Source: Gammaproteobacteria bacterium
GTDB lineage: Bacteria > Pseudomonadota > Gammaproteobacteria > Pseudomonadales > Pseudohongiellaceae
Assembly (NCBI GenBank): GCA_017853205.1
Contig: JAFMKB010000024.1
Span: forward strand, 1-36,579
Length of the DNA: 36,579 nt
Direction: 5' to 3'
Below, one piece after another: positions 25,642 through 32,963 of the stretch; position 1 is the stretch's first letter; every line of letters starts with the position of its first letter. The translations under genes and the position numbers were made by a program. Under the pieces are notes generated by a model that saw only the letters and a list, made by a program, of their open reading frames with translations, was not told where the DNA came from and did no database searches.

Positions 25642-26676
25642 TCAGTCCTCGGCCGCTGCGTCAGCCTCTGCTCGTCGAGCACCGGCAAGAATGCCGGGAA
25701 GCCCGTAGTTCCCCTCGTGGCAAGCATACTCGTAGAGCTTGTTCTCCGACGCATTCAGGCTCATTTCACCGCGCCAGTCTTGCGTGTAATAGATGGGATC
25801 AGAGACCTCAAATGTATAGAGAATTTGATCATCCGAATAGCGACTGAACCGCTCTATAATTTTCCCCTCGGCGGATAATGGCGCAGAATTGCGTGGCGCC
25901 TGCTGCGGATGCAAATTGACAGTTTCAACAACGAGCGTATCGCCTTCCCAGTGTCCTATCGAGTCGCCAAGCCAGCGCTGGTGTTCAGCGGGTCTATGCG
26001 AGTCACTAAGCGGGATAATGCGCGCATCATTGACCATTTCAACGAGGATCATTACATAATCATCGGTCTGCACTATTTGGTACATGTTGTTGTAGAGAAC
26101 ATTATTCATCGGCGGACCACCGGTGCTGCCGAAGCCGATAATGCAGCGCTCCCCTAATGCGCGTCCCTCTGGGCCATCATTGCCCGAAAATTGTGCCCGA
26201 TTCGCTCGTCGAATAGCATTGCCTGCATCCGAAAAGGGGATGCGTCCGTCGGCGGGGTCTACTATCCAAGAGGTGCGCGCCTCGCCTTTGACAATGCCGA
26301 ACCGCGTGCCAGGATCGACCCAAAACGCGTTATAACCACGCCCTTTACCCAAGTCCGAGCCGTCGAGGAGTTCGCCTTGTACCAGACCATCGTCTGTTGC
26401 CTGTCTGACATTTTGGTGATGGTTACGCGTGAAGTCTTCTATCTCGCTCGCCGGTATAACTAAGCGATCATAATCGGAACTGCGCTGCAGCTGTGTCAAG
26501 GATGCATTTGTCCAGTAGCCCTGCAGGTCGGGCTTTCCCGATTGCGTGCGCGGAGGTTCATAGTCCTGAGCAGCAGCAACCGCTGACCAGAGCAATCCAG
26601 CGCAGAGTAAGGCAAAGGCCGCAGAGGATGACTCAGGCAAAGATGCGGGAGAGAATCGTGGCTTTGTTCTTTTCAT
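25642..26676 (-). CDS. Exported PRTxxGKPD-family protein, paralogue A
   Basis: The 344-residue product has a signal peptide ending about residue 36 (AVAAA-Q). The mature N-terminus carries PPRTQSGKPDLQGYW, a motif shared with the protein at 31945-32835 (PRTPAGKPDFNGIW). Both also share a later GxWxGDTxVVE motif (here HWEGDTLVVETVN). The family is common in Proteobacteria and Acidobacteria but has no known function. A tail with the cysteine in EYACHEGNYGL is another conserved-looking feature. No partner is obvious here. It is convergent with the potassium channel, 2 bp away. Confidence 0.75.
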   Translation of the reverse strand: MKRTKPRFSPASLPESSSAAFALLCAGLLWSAVAAAQDYEPPRTQSGKPDLQGYWTNASLTQLQRSSDYDRLVIPASEIEDFTRNHHQNVRQATDDGLVQGELLDGSDLGKGRGYNAFWVDPGTRFGIVKGEARTSWIVDPADGRIPFSDAGNAIRRANRAQFSGNDGPEGRALGERCIIGFGSTGGPPMNNVLYNNMYQIVQTDDYVMILVEMVNDARIIPLSDSHRPAEHQRWLGDSIGHWEGDTLVVETVNLHPQQAPRNSAPLSAEGKIIERFSRYSDDQILYTFEVSDPIYYTQDWRGEMSLNASENKLYEYACHEGNYGLPGILAGARRAEADAAAED

Positions 26677-26856
26677 AGTGAGCTCTCTTTTCTTATTTCT
26701 CTTACGAACTTGGTTACCGTTTACAGTCTTATAAAACTAAGTCTTGAAGCTAAACCAACTAGAGCAATTAGGCAACAGACTCAACCTTGCTCTCGATCAA
26801 TAAAATTTTCCCTGTCAGGGTGCACAGTGTTACTTCACGAATCAGGAGATGCTGCC

Positions 26857-27255
26857 ATGAACAACCTTGACTCACTCGATCAAAAAATCTGAGCAACGCT
26901 TGCAGAACACGATTCAAACTTGCAGAAAGAAATAGAACTGATAGATCGCGGAGAAGGCTACTTTGACCTCCTCAAGGCGAGCCTTCACGGCCGCCAAGCT
27001 TGGATCACCTACTATTTATGGGTGCTCGGGCTTGCCACTCTTGCACTCTTTATTTACTGCCTGACAAGCTATCTCGCCTCTGAAAGCGTCGATTCATCTC
27101 TCGATTGGGTACTTGGATTAATCGCCTGCATGTTTGTCTTTACCTTAATAAAACTAATCGCATTCGAGCAAATGCTAAAATTCGAAATGCTTCGCGAATT
27201 GAAGCGCATCGAACTCAGACTCATGCTTAAAAATAGAATCACGGGAGACTCGTAA
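26857..27255 (+). pseudogene. DUF6768-like membrane protein gene interrupted by an in-frame TGA
   Basis: An ATG at 26857 follows a strong ribosome site (AGGAG, 8 nt). Reading from it gives 11 codons (MNNLDSLDQKI), then TGA at 26890-26892, then the same frame continues to 27255. The downstream part (EIELIDRGEGYFDLLKASLHGRQAWI, two membrane helices, LRELKRIELRL near the end) matches the DUF6768 pattern. The upstream 11 codons match its usual beginning (LDxxIRxAL). A C-to-T change of CGA (Arg) would explain it. The only later start is TTG at 26920, without a ribosome site. So the gene is either a recent pseudogene, rescued by readthrough or reinitiation, or a sequencing error. Confidence 0.75.
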
Positions 27256-27349
27256 TCCCCGAGTAACTCCCAAGAGGCGGCAGGTTTATTGGTGCGCCGG
27301 AGATGTTAGAATCGTGCCGTAAATTCCCTAGCAGAGCACTCACGAGTCG

Positions 27350-27793
27350 ATGACCAGAAAAACAGTAGTCACTAGCGTTCCCGTTTTAGACCTTATGCCG
27401 AGTCCGCAACCTGCAAGTTCCGGTGTTGATAACAAATGCGGACGCTGCACTCGTTCGATTTGTTGCAACTCGATAAACCAGCGGATTCCTACGCCGCGTG
27501 GCAAAAGCGATTTCGATCATTTGCTCTGGCAGGTCGCGCATGAGGGAATTAACTTGTTCAAAGACTCCGACGGTTGGTTCTTACACATCGAATCTCGCTG
27601 CGCTCATCTGCAGCCTGGCGGTTTTTGTGGGATCTATGAAAAAAGACCTGAAGTCTGCCGAGACTATAGCAACGACTTCTGCGAGCTCGATGAGTCGATT
27701 CCTGAGGGCAGCGAACTATTCTTTAGCACCTACGAGCAGCTCGACGCGTATTGCCGCGCTCGATTTAAGCAATGGGATAAACGCTTTGGCTAG
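27350..27793 (+). CDS. YkgJ-like cysteine-cluster protein
   Basis: The 147-residue product has the YkgJ pattern of cysteines. These are CGRCTRSICC near residue 27, then C in SRCAHL, GFCGIYEKRPEVCRDY and DFCEL. The family is thought to bind iron or zinc through this cluster, and some members may be Fe-S proteins. The C-terminal part (SELFFSTYEQLDAYCRARFKQW) is typical of the subfamily with an extra cysteine. No ribosome site is strong before the ATG. It is convergent with the BNR propeller gene, 35 bp away. Function is not known for the family. Confidence 0.8.
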   Translation: MTRKTVVTSVPVLDLMPSPQPASSGVDNKCGRCTRSICCNSINQRIPTPRGKSDFDHLLWQVAHEGINLFKDSDGWFLHIESRCAHLQPGGFCGIYEKRPEVCRDYSNDFCELDESIPEGSELFFSTYEQLDAYCRARFKQWDKRFG

Positions 27794-27828
27794 CACCTAG
27801 TCCGCCGATGGCAACCTTCTGGATCGCG

Positions 27829-29028
27829 CTACCAAAGCAGCAAGAAATCATCGTCGCTGATCGCCGCTGCGGCGGGGAAGCTAAAATTAGGTATCGTGAT
27901 CTGCGCATCAAGAGTCCAATCGATTTTATCGCCGTTCTCACCTGTGAGCTGTGCGCGAAGTTGGCCTCCCTTGCTGTGGCTAATCGCCTCACCCCATGCG
28001 GTTAGCACGGCGCCGCTAGCAGCAACGGCTACGCTCGGGTTTTTTTGCCGAGTTTCTAACTCCGGCTCTTGGACGGCTTCCGCAGCGCCACCGCTTTTTA
28101 GTCGCACAATCCGCGCCGCCGTCTCGAACACTGCCCAAAGCGCTCCATTTTTATCCACCGCGAAGTCGTTCGTACTCAGCGGACACGAACTCATTTCCCA
28201 TTCCTGCAAAGGCTGCAATGGCGAATAATCTCCGCGTAGGGCCTCGTTCGCCGTCGCAAGGCTCGGAGAATCGGCATAAAGGGTGAGCCATTGCATGTGA
28301 CGTCCCACCCCTCCTATCGCAGAACGATATGCAATTGATAGTCTCCCGCGGGCGTCAAATTCGGTTGCCAGTGAACAGCAGGCACAGGCGCCGAGGTCTG
28401 TATTGCCGACACGTTGCTCGGGGCTAAAGCTTTCACCATTATTATCTGAAAAACGCGCATAGACCGTTCTTTCTTGCTCAGCGCTCAATGCGCCGGCGCC
28501 CCAAACGACCGCCACCTGATCGCCCTCTGCTGCGATATCTGCTGCAGCATCAACCCCTTCGACATAATCGGAGACAAGTGAACGCTGCACCTCAAATTGG
28601 GACCGTTCACTATCAGAGCGAGAGTAGTAATAGCGATTTTCGCGTGGCAAATACCAGATTACGTGCGCGCGCCCGTCACCACCAATCGCTATAGAGGCCC
28701 GAGCAATAGCGAATGTTTGCAGATCAAATGCGCTGCTCGACACCTTGACCGGTAGCCCGAACCGACGTTCCTCGCGTAGATACTCTCGATAATAAAGATT
28801 GCCCTCACGCGCACTCGGCGCGCTGAGCCTTTTCTTGAAATAGAGGAGATGGACGCTACCGTCGGAAGAGGTGACCAATCGCGGTTGCAACCCTGCGTCG
28901 GGGGTTGGCATGACAACAACCTCCCCGAGTACGGGAGCGACGATTAATAGTAGGAGTAGCGCCAGCGATAAAGCGCGCAACCTTTGAGCAAAGGGTTGGG
29001 CTATTGGTTTACTCTCGTAGAAACTCAC
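27829..29028 (-). CDS. Exported BNR/Asp-box beta-propeller protein with a CxCC motif
   Basis: The 399-residue product has a signal peptide (SLALLLLLIVAPVLG) ending near residue 35. Repeated strands and an Asp-box (FSDNNGESFSPEQRV, residues 193-207) place it with sialidase-like BNR propellers. The typical sialidase catalytic set (Arg triad, Tyr, Glu) is not obvious, so an actual sialidase activity is doubtful. A C-x-C-C cluster occurs at Cys215, Cys217 and Cys218 (LGACACCSL), with Cys282 (SSCPLS) further on. These suggest a metal or haem site. Neighbours include a cytochrome c'-like lipoprotein and a HupE/UreJ protein, which supports an electron-transfer or metal role, but that is inference. 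Confidence 0.75.
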   Translation of the reverse strand: MSFYESKPIAQPFAQRLRALSLALLLLLIVAPVLGEVVVMPTPDAGLQPRLVTSSDGSVHLLYFKKRLSAPSAREGNLYYREYLREERRFGLPVKVSSSAFDLQTFAIARASIAIGGDGRAHVIWYLPRENRYYYSRSDSERSQFEVQRSLVSDYVEGVDAAADIAAEGDQVAVVWGAGALSAEQERTVYARFSDNNGESFSPEQRVGNTDLGACACCSLATEFDARGRLSIAYRSAIGGVGRHMQWLTLYADSPSLATANEALRGDYSPLQPLQEWEMSSCPLSTNDFAVDKNGALWAVFETAARIVRLKSGGAAEAVQEPELETRQKNPSVAVAASGAVLTAWGEAISHSKGGQLRAQLTGENGDKIDWTLDAQITIPNFSFPAAAAISDDDFLLLW

Positions 29029-29106
29029 TACCTATTCCTCGTCTATTGGCCATTAAAGTGGTGTGCGTTTATTCAGATTGCGTGTAGCAGCATTTATCTA
29101 ATTAGG

Positions 29107-29133
29107 GCAGACTATTAATTCGAGCAGACTATT
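29107..29133. repeat. 10-bp direct repeat in the divergent promoter region
   Basis: GCAGACTATT occurs at 29107-29116 and 29124-29133, with starts 17 bp apart, in the 167-bp gap between the divergent BNR and cytochrome genes. It could be a paired binding site, but a 10-mer repeat can arise by chance. Confidence 0.35.
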
Positions 29134-29195
29134 CACTCTAGCCTTCTCACTTGAACTACACCGCTATGGTTACTAAAGACTAACAGGTACACATT

Positions 29196-29714
29196 ATGAA
29201 TGCATCGAGCCTCCTAAGCATGTTCGCCAAGACAATTTCGTCGTTAATTTTGGCAGCAAGTTTGGCCGCCTGCTCTGCACCAGACGAGCCGTCTCAAGCA
29301 GATGAAACCGCCGCTCTCTACAACACCACGCTGACTAATAAAGAACTCATGGCACTCATCATAGAACCTGCGTCGGATATTCTTTGGGATTCCGGCGGTT
29401 GGGTGCTCGATGCATCGGGCTACGAAGAACTCTACCCGACCACTGACGCGGGTTGGGCCTATGTACGCGCGCAGGCGGCGATCGTGGTCGAGGCAGGCAA
29501 TATGCTCGCACTTCCTGGCAGAGCCGAGGACAACGATGCGTGGATGATCTATTCGCAAGGACTAAGCGACGCTGCTTTACGTGCCATGGATGCCGCAGCT
29601 GCCCAGGACGAAGAAGAATTTTTCCAAGCTGGCGCGCAGCTCTATAGCGTCTGCTCCGCCTGTCATCAGGCTTATAATCCCGACATCGTGAACCGCTTTG
29701 TCGAGTCCGACTAG
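29196..29714 (+). CDS. Lipoprotein cytochrome c'-like (single CxxCH near C-terminus)
   Basis: The 172-residue product has a lipobox (LAAC, Cys26) and should be lipid-anchored on the periplasmic side. A mainly helical body leads to a single haem motif CSACH (Cys153, Cys156, His157) 15 residues from the end. This layout, helices first with CxxCH at the C-terminus, is that of cytochrome c' and c556. Function in the family ranges from NO binding to electron transfer. It lies 26 bp before the HupE/UreJ-like gene, same strand, so the two are probably co-transcribed. Confidence 0.8.
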   Translation: MNASSLLSMFAKTISSLILAASLAACSAPDEPSQADETAALYNTTLTNKELMALIIEPASDILWDSGGWVLDASGYEELYPTTDAGWAYVRAQAAIVVEAGNMLALPGRAEDNDAWMIYSQGLSDAALRAMDAAAAQDEEEFFQAGAQLYSVCSACHQAYNPDIVNRFVESD

Positions 29715-29740
29715 TCTGCCTTCTGTTTGGAGAGAATACG

Positions 29741-30475
29741 TTGCTCGTTGATAAATCGGCAAATCGAGCGAATATTAGGCGCCCAGTTTTTTTCCAGCGC
29801 TGCGCGGTAGGAGTGGTCTCTGCATGCGCCACAAGTCTTGCGCTCGCGCATTCTATCGAAGGTGGCGACGCGAGTTTTGTGGCCTCGATCAACGGTCCGG
29901 CGATAGGCCCCTTTATCTATCTAGGGGCAAAACACATGGTGACGGGGTACGACCATCTCTTATTTTTGGTCGGAGTTATTTTTTTCCTCTATAGGCCTGT
30001 CGATGTCATCAAATATGTCACCCTATTTGCGGTGGGGCACAGTATTACACTGCTAGCTGGCGTGTTGGGTGGACTACAGGTTAACGCCTACCTCATCGAT
30101 GCGATAATTGGCCTTTCGATTGTTTACAAAGCGTTTGAAAATGTCGGGGGGTTCGAGCGTTTACTCGGATTTACTCTAGATACTCGGCTCGCCGTTTTCG
30201 TATTCGGGCTTTTCCACGGATTAGGTCTTGCCACCAAACTTCAGGAATTTTCGCTCTCAAACAATGGCTTAGTCACGAATATCATTAGTTTTAATATGGG
30301 TGTCGAAATAGGTCAGATCTTAGCGCTCTCCGGCGTGTTCATTGTGCTCACTCTGTGGCGAACAACGGGGAGCTATTTGCGACATGCGTTTGCCACCAAC
30401 ACGGTGCTGATGACGGGCGGGATGTTACTGACGTTTTACCAGCTCAGCGGCTATTTCTTAACGAGCTATTTATAA
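29741..30475 (+). CDS. HupE/UreJ family membrane protein (TTG start)
   Basis: The 244-residue product has a possible signal segment and about six membrane helices. GYDHLLFLVGVIFF (69-82) with His72, GHSITLL and FGLFHGLGLA are the conserved HupE/UreJ_2 motifs; several His residues lie in or near helices. Family members are nickel or cobalt permeases or unassigned. The start is TTG at 29741, supported by GGAGAG 6 nt upstream; there is no ATG with a comparable ribosome site. It sits between the cytochrome lipoprotein and the membrane-anchor gene. No hydrogenase or urease genes are nearby, so a different metal or role is likely. Confidence 0.85.
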   Translation: MLVDKSANRANIRRPVFFQRCAVGVVSACATSLALAHSIEGGDASFVASINGPAIGPFIYLGAKHMVTGYDHLLFLVGVIFFLYRPVDVIKYVTLFAVGHSITLLAGVLGGLQVNAYLIDAIIGLSIVYKAFENVGGFERLLGFTLDTRLAVFVFGLFHGLGLATKLQEFSLSNNGLVTNIISFNMGVEIGQILALSGVFIVLTLWRTTGSYLRHAFATNTVLMTGGMLLTFYQLSGYFLTSYL

Positions 30476-30616
30476 AGAGCACTTCTTATAAAGAGCGCTT
30501 CGTGAAAGGAGGCTTCTTTGCAGTCCAGCGTGGCCTTCAGCTGGGCACTCTGCCGCCCTAAATACATTTCAAATCAAGCCTCATAATTTAACTGGCAATG
30601 ATTTCGAGGGAAACGA

Positions 30617-31198
30617 ATGAACAAACACAAACACAACCCAACGGAGTTAACCGGCTACTCCCCGCGTAGCATAATCCTTGCGACCGTGGGTGCCATTGTT
30701 GTGGCGACCTTAGTCTTTGTTGCTGCAATCCTCCCAGCAGAATACGGCAGTGATCCATTAGGCACGGGTGCCTTACTGGGGCTCAATGCCCTCGCTAATG
30801 GCGAAAATCCTCTAGAGGAGCAAATCGAAGGCTACCGCCAAGACAAGGTGGAGTTCATCCTCGAACCCTTTCAATCGGTTGAGTATAAATACCACCTAGA
30901 CCTTGACGCCCCAATGGTCTTCGATTGGCAGTCTACTGGTGTCGTTTATTACGACATGCATGCAGAGCCGGCTGGTCTCGGCGAGGAAGGCGTGCAGAGC
31001 TTTAAACAAGACAACGACGTCGCACAAACAGGCTCTTTCCACGCGCCCTTTGCGGGAATACATGGGTGGTTCTGGGAAAACCGCAGTGGGCGCGAGGTGA
31101 CAGTCACATTGAATGCAGCCGGCTATTTCTACGCCTCGACTGTGTTTAGGGACGGCGGCGATTATGAGCGCAGCATCGACGCTATCAGCGCGCCTTAA
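30617..31198 (+). CDS. Membrane-anchored periplasmic protein associated with HupE/UreJ genes
   Basis: The 193-residue product has one N-terminal membrane helix (IILATVGAIVVATLVFVAAILPAEYG) and a periplasmic domain. The LPAEYGSDPLGTG segment just after the helix is typical of proteins annotated as transmembrane anchor proteins, which often sit beside HupE/UreJ genes. The domain ends with GIHGWFWENRSGREVTVTLNAAGYF, which looks like a beta-rich emp24/GOLD-like fold. Function is unknown. It lies 141 bp after the HupE/UreJ gene and is followed by a terminator. Confidence 0.75.
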   Translation: MNKHKHNPTELTGYSPRSIILATVGAIVVATLVFVAAILPAEYGSDPLGTGALLGLNALANGENPLEEQIEGYRQDKVEFILEPFQSVEYKYHLDLDAPMVFDWQSTGVVYYDMHAEPAGLGEEGVQSFKQDNDVAQTGSFHAPFAGIHGWFWENRSGREVTVTLNAAGYFYASTVFRDGGDYERSIDAISAP

Positions 31199-31245
31199 AA
31201 AGGCGAACAACACGCCTTTCAACCCTAGTCTAGATTTCAAGGTAT

Positions 31246-31285
31246 AAAAAAACCCACGCCGAGTAATCGCCGTGGGTTTTTGTTT
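31246..31285. terminator. Bidirectional rho-independent terminator
   Basis: AAAAACCCACG (31248-31258) pairs with CGTGGGTTTTT (31271-31281), an 11-bp stem with a 12-nt loop. A T-run follows on the plus strand and an A-run precedes it, so it works in both directions. It lies between the convergent membrane-anchor and DUF6152 genes. Confidence 0.9.
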
Positions 31286-31319
31286 AGCTGAGACTTTGTT
31301 GGCGAAAAACGCCTAGATC

Positions 31320-31769
31320 TTACTGCTCTGTCTCGTCTGAGCCATCGCGTGGCGCGCCAGTACCCGAAGACCCCATGAAGAGTTTGCGTCCGTCTGGGAA
31401 TGTGATGTCGCGGCCATTAGCGCGGCAAGTCGGCTCGCAGAGGCGATCCTTTGACTGGTAGCCCGTAACGACAATATCTGTTCCTAAAACAAGAGAGTTG
31501 CGATTGATGCCACGACGCAGCAGCGTGTTCGGCGTGCCGCCCTCAACCATCCATGGACCCGGGTCGCGAGTGGCCTCTGGATCGTTGTTATCGAGGTGAA
31601 TCCAAGTGTGTGGGTTAATCCACTCTACGCGTGTAATCGGACCGCCGAGCCTTACTGGCAGGTTCGCATCGAATTCGGCTGAGAAAGCATGGTGAGCAAC
31701 CGCAGGAGTTTTGATTGCAGCAACGCCAAGAGCGGTAACAGCGGCAAGAGCCAGTAGTTTGATTTTCAT
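31320..31769 (-). CDS. DUF6152 family exported protein
   Basis: The 149-residue product has a signal peptide (LLALAAVTALGVAAIKTPAVA) cut just before HHAFSAEFD. That His-His start, the following GGPITRVEWINPHTWIH and the late RRGINRNSLVLGTDIVVTGYQSKD are the hallmark of DUF6152. Two cysteines (LCEPTCRANGRD) could form a disulfide. The family has an OB-fold-like pattern and no known activity. It frequently occurs beside PRTxxGKPD proteins, and one such gene lies directly upstream here (31945-32835). Confidence 0.88.
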   Translation of the reverse strand: MKIKLLALAAVTALGVAAIKTPAVAHHAFSAEFDANLPVRLGGPITRVEWINPHTWIHLDNNDPEATRDPGPWMVEGGTPNTLLRRGINRNSLVLGTDIVVTGYQSKDRLCEPTCRANGRDITFPDGRKLFMGSSGTGAPRDGSDETEQ

Positions 31770-31842
31770 ATTTATAACCCTATTGTGAAATCAGAAACCA
31801 GAAAGCCTTGACCCTCTAGTCTTGAACATCAGTGTTAGCCCT

Positions 31843-31870
31843 ATTCTAACGCTTTCGTGCGTCTAATCAA
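31843..31870 (-). promoter_or_regulatory. Probable sigma-70 promoter of the DUF6152 gene
   Basis: On the minus strand, TTGATT (31870-31865) and TAGAAT (31848-31843) are separated by 16 bp. The -10 lies inside a small inverted repeat (GTTAG/CTAAC, 31834-31850). The expected start leaves a leader of about 65 nt. Confidence 0.45.
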
Positions 31871-31944
31871 GGCATCGGTAAGTATCTATTTAACAGCCCC
31901 GCGGGCACTCAATTCGCATTGCCCGCAGCGCAGCGTTACAGGTC

Positions 31945-32835
31945 TTAAAATCCTAGCTCAGACTCGCGACCTTTTCGGTATTTTCCGTACATCATCTCTT
32001 CGACAAATTCGACGCATTTGAATTGGGGCAATTCATAGCCTTCCTCGAGCCTACGGTAGATAGGCATCTTTATAGTCCAAGGACGCTCAAATACCTGTGG
32101 ATCTTCCATCGTAGCTTCGTATTCGATCACATTCTCGCTCACGAGCGTATAGCGTTCGGTGACCTTGAGCTCGTAGCTGTGGTAATTACCTGCACGGTCA
32201 AACCAGGTACGGTCGTCGAGGCCAGAAACTTCGACCACCCACGTGTCACCGTCCCAATAGCCATGTGATTGACCCATCCACGAATCGAGGGGCGGCTCAC
32301 CCGGATCGGATAAAAAGACATTGCGCACCGCACCGGCAAACGAGTAGGCGATAAAAAAGGCACTCTCGCTCTGGAATATTTGGAAAGGATGCGGCAAATA
32401 AGTCGCTCGCGGCACACCTGGCATATAGCATTTTAATTCGGGGTCATTGGCAAGCCAGTTGGCGGCGTTTTCATCGCGTCGAGCAAGCGCCTCTGGCTTA
32501 TAAGGAATGGACCCGCCTTCTACTACGCCGTAGCTTGCAGGAACAGCACCTACAGCACCCATCGCGACTATTTCAGGAGCTGGCACAGGGACAAAATCGC
32601 CAGGGACAAGCTGATAGGCTGCCTTGGGTGGCGCTGGTTCTAGATTGTCATTGGCATTCATAAGCACCTGCCAGATACCGTTAAAATCTGGCTTACCGGC
32701 TGGCGTACGCGGTAACTCGTTACTCGTGGCCATTGCCGTCGCCGCATTCGCGCCGGTGTCGGTCGAGGCTGAATCAGTTGGGGAACATCCCACGGCAAGC
32801 GCGGCGATTGCAGGAAGCAGCCATTGAATCTTCAT
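31945..32835 (-). CDS. PRTxxGKPD-family lipoprotein, paralogue B
   Basis: The 296-residue product has a lipobox (LAVGC, Cys17), so this copy is lipid-anchored, unlike paralogue A at 25642-26676. After a Ser/Thr/Ala linker comes PRTPAGKPDFNGIW (about residue 42). The second shared motif is YWDGDTWVVEVSGLDDRTWFD. Between them, PELKCYMPGVPRATYLPHPFQIFQ is typical of the family. No activity is known. A well-formed promoter with a flanking dyad lies upstream (32898-32935). The DUF6152 gene follows 175 bp downstream on the same strand with its own probable promoter. Confidence 0.78.
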   Translation of the reverse strand: MKIQWLLPAIAALAVGCSPTDSASTDTGANAATAMATSNELPRTPAGKPDFNGIWQVLMNANDNLEPAPPKAAYQLVPGDFVPVPAPEIVAMGAVGAVPASYGVVEGGSIPYKPEALARRDENAANWLANDPELKCYMPGVPRATYLPHPFQIFQSESAFFIAYSFAGAVRNVFLSDPGEPPLDSWMGQSHGYWDGDTWVVEVSGLDDRTWFDRAGNYHSYELKVTERYTLVSENVIEYEATMEDPQVFERPWTIKMPIYRRLEEGYELPQFKCVEFVEEMMYGKYRKGRESELGF

Positions 32836-32897
32836 AGTTCATCCCTTGTTGTTTTAATTGGTTTTTAGACGTTGAATCGAGACTTGCAGATTGCACT

Positions 32898-32935
32898 GAT
32901 ATAACCATCGTGCCCGAAAACTGTCAAGCACGATG
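32898..32935 (-). promoter_or_regulatory. Promoter with inverted repeat flanking the -35 (upstream of PRTxxGKPD lipoprotein)
   Basis: On the minus strand, a perfect TTGACA (32927-32922) and TTATAT or TATATC (-10, 32904-32898) are 17 or 18 bp apart. CATCGTGC (32906-32913) and GCACGATG (32928-32935) form an 8-bp perfect inverted repeat. One arm lies in the spacer and the other abuts the -35. The half-site centres are 22 bp apart, about two helical turns, so a dimeric regulator could bind one face here. Confidence 0.6.
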
Positions 32936-32963
32936 CCTACGCCAGCACACGCCTCCTTAGAGT

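Noticed and set aside
26890-26892. TGA read as selenocysteine
   Set aside because: DUF6768 proteins do not have a conserved Cys here, the expected residue is Arg, and no SECIS-like hairpin is evident right after the TGA.
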